From assembly GCF_004210375.1 (NCBI RefSeq), contig NC_134830.1:67062326-67126325 (forward strand): DNA of 64,000 nt. Reading direction: 5' to 3'. The position numbers and the translations under genes are program-made. Position 1 is the first letter of the stretch; each line of letters starts with the position of its first letter. Below the pieces are notes generated by a model. The model made no database searches, was not told the DNA's origin, and saw nothing but the letters and a program-made list of their open reading frames with translations. The stretch is from Tachypleus tridentatus (lineage: Eukaryota > Arthropoda > Merostomata > Xiphosura > Limulidae). This document shows, piece after piece, positions 16,581-28,500 of this stretch.

Positions 16581-19500
16581 GTAAGTCAGTTGCATTTTTT
16601 TCTAAATCTTGAACCAAAAATATGTTCACTGCATATATACTCAACAAATCAGAGTTTCTTAGTCCTTTAGCAATAATAAAACTTCTAAAAGAAATGACAA
16701 ATTAAAACTCTTCAGTATGTTAAGGTTAATAAATGCAAGTTTTAAAGAACTTTTACCAATGAAAATCTATGAATCACCATTTATATATATAAGCACTCAA
16801 GCAATACTAACATAGGTGAATAAGTTCTGTTATCTGTTGGACTCCACATTAAAGACACATATCTTAGACTACTGCATGTTATTGTATAATTAAGACATGC
16901 GATATTAATTTTGTAGAATATTATGAATGGTATAGTATATAAAAAATGCTCATACCACATTAAACTTTAAATATTAATTATTCTACCTAATTAAAGCTAG
17001 AAAAATTCTAAATACAAATAGTGGTACAGGACTTAGTACATTTTAGTTTTGAATACATAAGTTAGGAAATAATGAGACAACCACAAACAATATAAACTCA
17101 TGGTGGAATGGTATGTATCAGAACAACATTTTGTAGGCAAAATGATACCACCAAATTGATTGTTTGGGGAAGGGTATAAGAGCCTTTTCCACTGCAAAAT
17201 ATTTATACATCCATAAGGATGTACTCAGATTGGGAAATTAAAATTTCCAAGATAGTTATATCCCATCTGTTTAATGGTATTGAAAACAAAGAACTATGGA
17301 TCAACTTGGGAAACTTAGTTTATCCAGAAAGAAACTAATTACTTGTATTCAAGCTGTGATAAATAAAGTGTGCCCTTATGTAGCAAGTTAAGCAAAAGCA
17401 ATCCATATGCCCCAGACACAAATGTTTAACATATTCAAGAAGGATATCTATCTGAAAATTAGACAAACATGATAAGGATTTACCTTTGCATACCTCAAAC
17501 AGCTGGAGAATAAAGTCGGTATTAATACTTTTTATATTCATGATGTTAGAAAAATATGTAGGTTCAAGAAGTATTGATAGAAATGAAATAAAATCCCCAT
17601 AACTTGAGGGCTTTTGATAGATAGAGCTTTCTTCTTCAGAGACAAACTGGGAGTGTTCCCTGAAGACCAATTTGCTCCTGAAGAAGAAAGGTCCACCTTT
17701 GAAAATGCGCTTGGATTAAAGGGTTTTTATTTCACTTCCATACTGTTTTATAAGAATGCATATGACTTAATTTGTTGGATTCAGTACTTTTGGATTTCTG
17801 TACAATCAGACTGTTGAAATGGTACTGGGACAATATTGTCTTCATACACATGGTGGATTATGGAAAGCAAGTAGTAGAGGAGTGGTGTACTTTTTCATTA
17901 CAGCCTTATGACAAAGCCATTTGCAATGACAAATGAACTGCAGGGTTATTAGTGTGATATTCTTAATTAAAAACTGATTTTTTTCCCAAGAGTGAATAAC
18001 ACAATTTACAGAATAAGTAAGAGATTTGACCAGGAAATATCAGAAAGTAATAATGAATTTTCTGACCTTAATTGAGTTTGTGGAATAAAGAGACCAGACA
18101 CAATGTAGAACACTCAACAGAAACAATCTATTCAATGTTCAAAAAAATTAAAGTTAACCAAGTGCACAGTACAAAAAAAAGCATCTTTACTAGATAGTTA
18201 ATTCTCTAAACTCTCCTAAGAAGTAATTAACTTTACAGGTGAAACTTAGAAGACTAGCACAATTTACAGAAAGAAGTTAAACTCCACTTGCTAAGTGGAG
18301 GGTTTGTGTTTGAGAGAGAGCCAAGCATTATATACACAATTCTGTTATGCTATATTCTCAGGATGCATGCACCACCTATGTCATTGGTGATTAATCCTAT
18401 TGAAACATAAGGGATATTATAGCATTGAGACAGCACCTAATCTTGCAGAAAACTGCTGTTTACTTTGATATACTAAATAAAACTTTACAGTTGTTTCTAC
18501 CACAAGAAGGTTAACTGTTATCTTGGGTAAACAAAACAAAACAGTAGGTAGCTATGGCAAAAGTAACATCACAACTTCCTTGACTATGTGAAAACTGCAC
18601 ATATCTATAATAAACAAACAAAAACATCTCATAAAAATTCTGTATTAACATTGACAAGACGCATGATTGTCAGATACACAGCCCACCGCTAGTACAGCGG
18701 TATGTCTTCGGATTTACACCACTAAAATCAGGGGTTCAATTCCCCTCAGTGGGCTCAGCAGATAGCCCAATGTGGCTTTGCTATAAGAAAAAACAAAAAC
18801 ACAAAACAGATACACAGAGCATGACTTGATGTGTCAATCTGCATTGTTATGATATGGTAAGGCTCAAAAACTATTTTAATATAATGTACTCAGCCTTCTT
18901 TAAAATCATTTAAACTGAACATAATCCTTAATATTTGTAAGTTTTGTTATGAATTGTTTATTCAAACTTGTTTGCAAATTAGAAGTGTATTAATTAAAGA
19001 ATAACCTTGTTATAATCTTAATATATCACTTTATTCACTGTTAAAGAAAACTGCTGTTAACTTAAATATATTAAGTACAGATTTCTAGCATTTACATGCA
19101 TTTACATCACTTTTGTGATGTGCAATAAACCACTAATATTCTTTTCCTTAAATAAACATTTACATGTCACAAAAGAATTAGTAAAGCCTGGAGTAGTTTT
19201 GGTTCACATTAATATACAACTAGTATAATTTTTCATTAAAATTGACACTGAACCGACCTTCTGATTAACTCACTCAGCCTATCGATTTGTATAATTGTCA
19301 ATTTTTTAAGGCCACGATCTTTACAGTAGGTGTTTGTGATAAATTTGAACAAAACATGGACAGTAAACAATGCACTGGTTTGAATTTTATATTTCAAATA
19401 ATACACAAGTTGAATAAATATATAAATGTTCTTTACACAGTTTTCTCCAGAGTGTTAAATAAATGTCTTTTTACATCAAGAGTACACACAGACTGGTTCA

Positions 19501-22500
19501 GTTATTTTATAACCCAAATAACAAGACAAATTATTCTTATCCACTCTGTTATCACAATACAATCTGTGATTACTACATACAATTCACCACTATACACTCT
19601 TTATGGCTAAATTTACAGACACAATCTAGATCTATTTCAATATCTTTCTCATTACATTTGTCTTACTGTCACTTTCAATAACTTACTTGCAGTAACCTGG
19701 TTACTTATACATATTACCTGACAAAGGCCTAGAACACTCTACAAACTATGAGACATTATGATGCAACAATACTCACTTAAACAATGAGAAAAATTAAGAC
19801 AATTTACGTAATATGACATCAATCCATAAGAATTGAACTACACAGCAAATGATTTGTAAGCAGTTACATAAGCAAACCTGCAATAAATTATCATTTCTGA
19901 AAGTGCTAAATGCTCATGCTTGATAACTGTCTTGATCATAACTCTTGTATCAAGTTTAAATGAAACAGTCATGTACATCTAACAACTACACTCATTTTTT
20001 TACTTGCTATGTTAAATTTCTGTATGAACCATGCCAGATATGTGGATTATAAAAGATTTACAATTTCTTTAAACCTCATATATTACCTATTTGAAGTCTT
20101 TTCTGTTATTGATTAGTAAGAAAATTTGAATTTTAGATAAGTGTAAGCCTTGAAAACTGATACAGGCATGCCTGTTGGCAAAATTGTTTCTCTGTATCCT
20201 ATGTTATTCATCTCTTTACAGAACAAGTGGCTAATTTCTTGGTTCATGCAATGAAAATGTTTTGTACATATTTCAGGCCATTGTAAGAATTCTGACACCC
20301 ATCACATAATAACATGAACTGTGCTAGTCCATGTTGCAACCAACATTAAACTATACCCCTCTACTGGTAGGAGGACCACATCCTCCCTACACATTACTTC
20401 GTTTGAGCACTTTGTGTAAATCAAAAGTTTAAATATTTGTTTTTTTCCTTGGCATTCTATTCTTCAGTCATGCTCTTTTTTCATAAACAATTTCATGATT
20501 TTTTTCCACCTCACTTATTGTACTTTTCTTTCAGTTAATATTCATATTTTTATCTTTCTTAACTTCCTTGATATAAATGATTGAAAGATAAAAAAATCCA
20601 GTTTCATTATTTTTGTGGTTTATAAATTTATATATTTGCAACAGGAGTCATGTTTTACTGCTTTATTAATGACTGGAGGTAGTATTATGATGGTGAATGT
20701 CATTGTGCATGAAATAATTGGTTCCAGTCTATGTGCAAGACTCATGAACTTCAGCTTTTATAGTTTCTGCTGAGCCTGTCACATCTTTGTATGATTTTAA
20801 CCAGTATTTTTCTGTTGCCTGCCTTTATTCCTGGTTCATCTTACCCTGAAAGGGTCAGGCAATCTTACCTTTAGCCTTTTTTACTTGAGATATGTTACAT
20901 CCTTTCTTCACTTGTTTCTGCTGGTTCATAGGCTGGTTACATGAGCTTCCATGCCCATACTTTTATTCCTTTTCTTTTTCATCGAATATTCAATTTCATG
21001 ATGATTCTTCTCTGGTTGAACTTGATGTTGACTCCTAGTTACTATATTCTTCTGTATTTCAAGACTTGTATTTGTTGTCTGTGGTTGGGATCATTCTTCT
21101 TACTTTGAGTTCCATTCTTATGAATTTCTTTTTCTATCTTACAATCTTGTTCTTCTCCTACTCTTTCTCTCTCTAGTAATTAATTTACTTACTTTCATTT
21201 TTGGCTTGCTTAGCTTCTACCTGAGGCTACGCATCACAACCCCAACAGCTTTACTGGGAAGTCTTATCTACTTGTTTTTCATGTTGGCATCAATTTATTC
21301 TTCAACAGTTGCTCAATTAACTTGGTATATTTGTTTCTGGGATGACTTACTTTCTGGAGTTTAACTCCCTGATTTTTATCTTGGGAAACTGTTTAGCATC
21401 AGTATGAGGTTTTTGAGAGGGTTTGTCATATTTGGGAACTAACTAAAACAGTTCATAAACTAACCTATTTGCTCACTCTGGTTTTCTGCTTATCTTTGTT
21501 CAGGGAAATCTAGCAGGCATTTTTCATCCTGTGGAGCTTCATAGACCACTTTCTAACATCTATCTTGCATCATTCTAACTGTTGAAGATTTCAAAGACGA
21601 CTTGATTCATGAGTTATCCTTCCTTCTGGTTCTATTGGAGCTCAACCTTTCCACTTTTCATGCATATGAATTTTTTTGCAGACTATTTCTGGTTCATATG
21701 GGCCTTTCCTATTTTTCTGCTCTCAGCCTCATCTTTCTCTTTCTCCTTTTTTTTTCTTTTTACTCTCCTACCTGTACTTGTGGTTTACATGACATTATTG
21801 AGAGGAGTACTGAGTAAAGAGGATGATACATCCTCCTATTAATTGATGGGTATAGGCTAATGCTGATTGTGTTACAGACTAGTGTAGAATATTGATGAAA
21901 ACTTTTCTAATAGCTTGGTACATGCATAAGAAATATTTTCTCAACAATGTTATTTATTCTGTAGAGAGGTGAGTATACATCAGAAAATACATCATTTAGA
22001 TAAGTAAAATAATAAACTTGAGAATACTTTGACTGATAATCTTAGTGTGTGGTATAAAATATGTTGATAGTTTGCCATGTTTTATTGTTTAAGGCAATGT
22101 GATCCAACTGTCAGCATATGGGCTACATTTATCTTTGCAAGTGAGTTCACATGGCTCACATACACTCATTATGAATGAATCATACATTTTTTACTTGCAA
22201 TAGAAAGTCCCATTGCTACATCTTATAGGTGTTAAATATTTTCGTTCTCTGTGGCTCAGTTATCTATTAGTAAAAGATTTGACCAAAAATAGTAGGGCAA
22301 AAAATCTATTCTATATTGATTATTCTTATGTGCCTGTTTCTGTAAGCTAGACTTGGATATCTAATTTATCTATATACTTTATGTACTTTTGTTGTAATAG
22401 AAATCTTTTATGTAAATGATAAAAAAGGTACTTCTTTTTATTTTATTTATAGGTAACTGGTGCAAACAGAGGAATTGGCTTTGCTGTTGTAAAATCATTG

Positions 22501-25500
22501 TGCAAAAAATTCCAAGGAGATGTAATTTTGACTGGTAAGTAGGTATGTGTAAAGTTAATTTGAAGGTGAAATTTGTGTACATAATGATTAAGTGATGGAT
22601 TTGCATATGCATGTTATTTTGTCTGTACAATGTTCCATTCCCACAGGTAAATTATTTTGAAACTATCAGTAGAGTTTATCTATGAGCTACTTTAAATATT
22701 GTTTATTAATTATTTAAAATATCTGAAAGAAACTTAAAAAGTTAACATAGTAAAACAAGATTTTACAGCCTATGACAGATGAAAAGGCAGACAATAAGTG
22801 ATGAATATACTCTGAGGACCAATTTTTTCTATATTTCAAATAAAAACCTTATCATTCCATAAATACTTGGCCCAGCATGACCAAGTGGTTAGGGTGCAAC
22901 ATGAAGGTCACAGGTTTGAATTCTCATCTCACCAAACATGCTCAGTTATGGGGACATTATAATATTACTGTTAATCCCTCAAGAGTTGGTGGTGATGACT
23001 AGTCGCCTTTCTTTCGGTATTTTACTGCTAAATAATGGATGGTTAGTGCAGATAGCCCTTGTATAGCTTCAAACAAAATGCAAAAACAAACAAATCATAA
23101 ATATTTAGATTAACAACATAATGTATCAAATGCTATTGACTTTCATTGGATAAGGCCACAGTGATATGAGACAAGTAACATCCACAATTTGCCTTAGTCT
23201 GTCTAAATTCTTGGCTTAGTTTTAGTTGAACAATGATACCAGATGTTGAAACAATCATTTACTATTTTTATTAAGGGCATGACATATTATCAGTGAGAAT
23301 TTCATTTTTATGCCATTTAGTCATATTACTTCAAGATATTTTTAGAAGTAAGGAAACACTTACTTTAAATTAAATTTAACATTTACTTTATTATACATAG
23401 GAATATTCTTTAAGATAAGTATCTAGACATGATACATAATTTTGCAGTAATCATGTTATTCATGGTTTCAATTCATAAAATGTGTAGTGAAACCTTGAGC
23501 TACATTATTTGTGTGTTGCCTAAAATGCTTAGTTTTAAAAGAATCAACATGTACTCTAGTGTGCTACTTAAATTATTTGTCTTTTTTATTTAGTCTTGGT
23601 TTTTTCTGTGTGAACTTTGATAAATATTCTCCCTAAAGTTTTACTGCACCATTTGGAATATTTAAAGTATATATCCAGTTATATTTTCTGGATGAACATT
23701 TAAGAAATTCTTCAATCCCGATTTCATGGGTTCACGATGTTGTTTCATATAATTACAACAAAACTTGAATTTTCTTGATACAATTTTTGATTGTTTGTTT
23801 GTAATTAAGTGCAAAATTGCACAGTAGGTTATTTGTACTGTGGCCAATACAGGTATTGAAATCTGATTTGTAGTGTTAAAAATCTGCAAACTAACTGCTG
23901 TTACAGTGGGAGTAAGGGGATGATGCAGTTTCTGCTTAAAGAAAATAATTACATATAGATATATATTATATACACTGCTGGCCAAAATCTTAAGGCTAAT
24001 GAACATAAAGAAAAAATATGCATTTTGCACTGTTAGACTCAACCACTTATTTGAGTAGAGCTTCGAAAGATGAAAATAAGAAAAGGGAAAATAAAAATAA
24101 GAAACCTTTTAGCACTTAATAGGGAAAATGTAAGCACTATGAAATTAGCCACAATACTAGCTGGTCAAAAGCTTAACATCATTAAAAAAAAGAAGTCCTA
24201 AACAGGGTAGGAAATGCCCAACAAGAGGTCTCAGTAGTGAGTTGCACAGCCATCATTGCAAATAACTTCATACATTTGCTTTGGCATGGTCGATATAAGT
24301 GTTTGCAGAAAGCTGGTTGGAATATTATTTCAAGTGGTGAAGATGGCTTCACAAAGATCATGCACTGTTTGGAATTGACGTCCATTTTTATAGACTTCCC
24401 TTGCCATCCACCCCCAAACATTTTCAATGGGGTTCAGTTCTGGTGACCACGCTGGATGGGAAAAAAGAATCATGTCATTTGCCATGAAAAATTCCTTTGT
24501 CCTGCAGGCATTGTGGATTACAGCATTTTCCTGCTGAAAGATCATATAAAAGATCCAGTCATTTCCATACAAACGAGGGCCTTCAGTCAAAAAGGATGCT
24601 CTCTCCAACCTGCCAATGAAGCCAGCTGCTGTTTGATGCCCCTGTATAACCTGAAGCTCCATTGTTCCATGGAAAGAGAAAGCACCCCAGATCATGATGG
24701 AACCTCTTCCATTGTATCATGTAGAAAATGTCTCCAGTGGGATATCATTGTGCCAGTAATGTTGGAAGCCATCTGTACCATCCAGGTTAAATTTTTTCTC
24801 ATCAGAGAACAAATCCTTCATCCACTTTTCTATGTCCCATGTTTGGTGCTTCTCAGTAAAGTTTAACCGAGCTGTTTCGTGGTGTGGAAAGAGACATTTA
24901 CGGTTTTTAAAGCCTTTCTCTCGTAGATGTCGTCTTATTGTTCTTGAGCTGCATTGTGCATCCGTAAGGGCTTTAATGTGGTTCAACGATCAGCTGCTGT
25001 CTTGTCAGAGAACCCATCGAATCCTCCTGCTTAACACCGGCGAAATGTTCTTGGTCCGACCACGTGAAATTTTTGTTTTGTATCCCTCATCAGGGTCTTT
25101 TAAGAAATTTGCAACAGCAGATTCATTACACCCAATCTCACCAGCGATGACACGTTAAGAGAGACCTTGCTTTTACAGCTCGACAATTCTGCCATGTTCA
25201 AACTCTGTCAACTTTTTAGCCTTTGCCATGTTTTACCTAATGTAACACAGGAGATGTCAGTGGGAGATGTTGACAATGCTAATGCTTGAACACAAATGAC
25301 TAAATTTTGTTACATGTTTACCAATTAACGGTTCATTTCATTATGGTTTTAAACTTTTAACCAGCTAGTATTTAGGCTAATTTCATAGTGTTCACATTTT
25401 CCCAATTAAATGCTAAAAAGTTTTTTATTTTTATTTTCCCTTTCTTATTTTCATCTTTCAAAGCTCTACTCAAATAAGTGGTTGAGTCTAACAATGCAAA

Positions 25501-28500
25501 ATGCATATTTTTTCTTTATATTCATTGGTCTTAAAATTTTGGCCAGCAATGTATATTACATTGCTATGGCTTCATTAATTTTATATCTTTGCAATTTTAT
25601 TGATGAATATTGTGAATCCTACTCATTACATTGTAAATGTTTCTTTTAAAAACAAAAAATCACGTGAACAGCTGTTCAATGGCACTTGTTGACACCTTTA
25701 CAAAATGCTCTCTCCTTGGTATTGACTACTTTTGAGAACAACACTGATAACTTGTATAAGATAAATTTAACAATTTTCTTGACTGTGTGTTATATGAAAT
25801 CAGCACATAATCACAACAGAGATTAAATTCAACATTATAATACTACATGTAGATAGAAACAAAGTGTATATTCATTTACCATGTAGGTAATGTATTGTAA
25901 TATAAATTTATAGCAGCTTGTGTACTCTTAGCAGCATGTAAACTTTTCATACCCAGTTTCTATAAGGGTAACTCAGTTTTACCTAAATATATCATTGTTA
26001 TTCAAAGTTAATTCTTAGACCTTACTAAACTAAAAAAACAACAACAGTTTTATAAGTCATTAAAACTATGGAAGAGGTTCTTAAGACTTTATGCAACAAA
26101 AATATATAAATATATTTTTTAGAATGTACAGAATTAATACAGAACAGGTTCTTTGGTCTTACATTGCTGAATGTTGAAGTCAGGTTCTGAGAATTACTAA
26201 ACTTCACAAAATATGTTTCTGAGATTTAGTAGTTTATGCAAAATAGATTTAGTTCTTAGAATTATTCAAATATCTAAAAATCTGTTGTTTATGGGTACTT
26301 GCTGAAAGAAAAGTCTTAAACCTATAAAGTTCTAGACATTTGATATCTTGTATAAAGATATTCAATATATTTTCCTTTATATTATCTTTTTAAAAATTCA
26401 TTTACCTAGAAAAAAGGTAGTTTTGTTTTGCATTTAAGCACAAAGCTACACAAAGAGCTATCTGTGCTTTGCTCACCACAGGTATCAAACCTGGTTTTTG
26501 GCAGTATAAATCTACATATATACCACTGTGCCACTGGGGAGGTGATAAAAAAAAAGTTAATATTAGAAACGTTTTTTGTAGTTTAATGTATTTCATTATT
26601 AGAATTTTAAGCAATAATAAACCATGTGTAAAATGAAAATCTTAAAGTGCTTAATTTAAACATCACTTGTATTTATCAGAATTAAACATATACAATTTAT
26701 GAGCTCAGTGTTTGAAACACTGAAAGTATTTTACAAGGTTTTCTATATATTTATGAAGACAAACACACATGTTCTAATATATATATATATACTTCTATAG
26801 ATCTAAAAATGAATTATTAGTGAAAGTTTGTTATTTTTTTCAGGATTTTCATATATTTTAGTTTTTTATGTGTTACAACATTATATGTGTATGTGTCTAT
26901 GTTTTGAAGCTCCTAAGAATTAAATACTTTTTTTTCTCAGTTTCATTCATTGTTATTTTTCATTTTAAAATTACTCTTTTGTGTATACAAAAATAAAGTC
27001 ATTAAAATCAAAATACTTGGAAATATAACATTGTTAATTTCATTCGGTCATAGTCGTTAAATTGCTGGCTCATATCTTTTATTTTACGTATGCAATTATT
27101 TTAAAAGATGACTTGTTTTATGACTTGTAGCAAGAAATGAAAACCGTGGCAAAAATGCTGTTGAACAGCTTAAAGAATTGAACGTAAATCCAATATTTTA
27201 TCAGCTGGATGTCACTGATGCAGAAAGCATTTATCGACTGAAAGAATTTTTGCTAAAAGAATATGGAGGGTTGGACATACTTGTCAATAATGCTGCAATT
27301 GCATACAGGGTATGTGTTTATATGCATATAGAGCTAATGTATAAATGATTTTTGAAATAACATTTCAATTGTTAGTGGAATATGAGCTGATGTAAATAAC
27401 CTATTCACAATCAACATTGGTCATCTAAGTGATACTGAACAAAAAAGAAATATATTTTGAAAAGTAGTCTATGTTATAAAACATGTTATATGTTAGATTA
27501 ATTACAAGCTCTTACTTTTTCATTATAACTTGAAATTCTGACAGTGTTAAGATTACATCATGACACTAGACAGGAAAAATGTCATTTTTGTTAAACAGCT
27601 GTTAGCAGTGCAGTGATGAGGACTAAAGGAACTTTTCCTTGTAGCTGAGCTGCTTTTAACACGTAGCTTTCTGTACTGTTCCATGATGCAACTTTATGCT
27701 CTTACTGAAGTTTTTTATTTTTTTTGGAAAGCCTATTTTGGGACTGTGTGAAAAGATTTATCATTTGGGAAATTTTAAAAATAACTTGTTTTTAACTCCA
27801 AAAAAAGAAAAGTTAAAAGATAAGATAACACTTAAATGACTTACCAAAACATAAGAGAGAAAGGTGGGAATAAATGCCATAAGTGTAAGAAGTTCATACT
27901 GACAGAGAGGTCAATAGGAAAGCTAGAGAGATTGTTATCAAACAAATTGGGAAATAAAATGAGTTTACAAGAAACAGATAGTTAATAATGTTAAAAGTAA
28001 CAGAGAAGATCTGTTTAAGCATGTTAGTGGAAAGCATGTCATTAACATTTTGATTAGGTTCTTAAAAGGTAGTGATGGCAGGCTTTTCTGAATACTATAA
28101 GATGGCTGAAGTTTTGATTATTCTCTTCTTTTGGAAACCCTTAGCATTTTATGGGAAATATTATAATTTACCTGATTCATGTTTTTAATCCTTTGGTGGC
28201 AAGTAGAAATAAATGAAAGATTACCAACAGATAAATCACAAGGCTTGTTTGTTTGTTTTTTGAATTTTGTATAAAGCTACTCGAGGGCTATCTGTGCTAG
28301 CCATCCCTAATTTAGCAGTGTAAGACTAGAGGGAAGGCAGCTAGTCATCACCACCCACTGCCAACTCTTGGGTTACTCTTTTACCAACGAATAATAGGAT
28401 TGACCACTACATTATAATGCCCCTATGGCTGAAAGGGCGAGCATTTTTGGTGCGAGGGGATTCATAACCCTCAGATTATGAGTCGAATGCCTTAACCAAT

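Larger units (their letters stand above)
16581..22452 (+). other. CBR1-like intron 1 (5.9 kb)
   Basis: GT..AG. Contains a possible retroelement remnant at 17,290-17,830, a family 2 SINE at 18,682-18,806 and a 1.5-kb TIR element at 20,351-21,855. The stretches 16,600-17,290, 17,830-18,670 and 18,820-20,350 are AT-rich with no gene or repeat that I recognise. Confidence 0.75.
22535..27130 (+). other. CBR1-like intron 2 (4.6 kb)
   Basis: Contains a family 1 SINE (22,870-23,094), a degraded family 3 SINE (about 23,790-23,905), a complete-ended Tc1 element (23,973-25,551) and a family 3 SINE (26,420-26,542). 25,560-26,410 and 26,550-27,120 are AT-rich without features, apart from an (AT)n run at 26,777-26,791. 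Confidence 0.8.

Noticed and set aside
17335-17670. A 111-codon minus-strand frame within intron 1 of the carbonyl reductase gene
   Set aside because: No domain recognised; the overlapping plus-strand features suggest a non-coding retroelement end.
18682-18760. A true tRNA gene
   Set aside because: The target duplication, A-rich tail and further copies in the window show it is a SINE head.
21602-21842. Two overlapping frames coding hydrophobic Phe/Leu/Ser-rich peptides that look like membrane proteins
   Set aside because: They arise from the T/C-rich strand of the TIR element; two frames at once being hydrophobic indicates composition, not selection.
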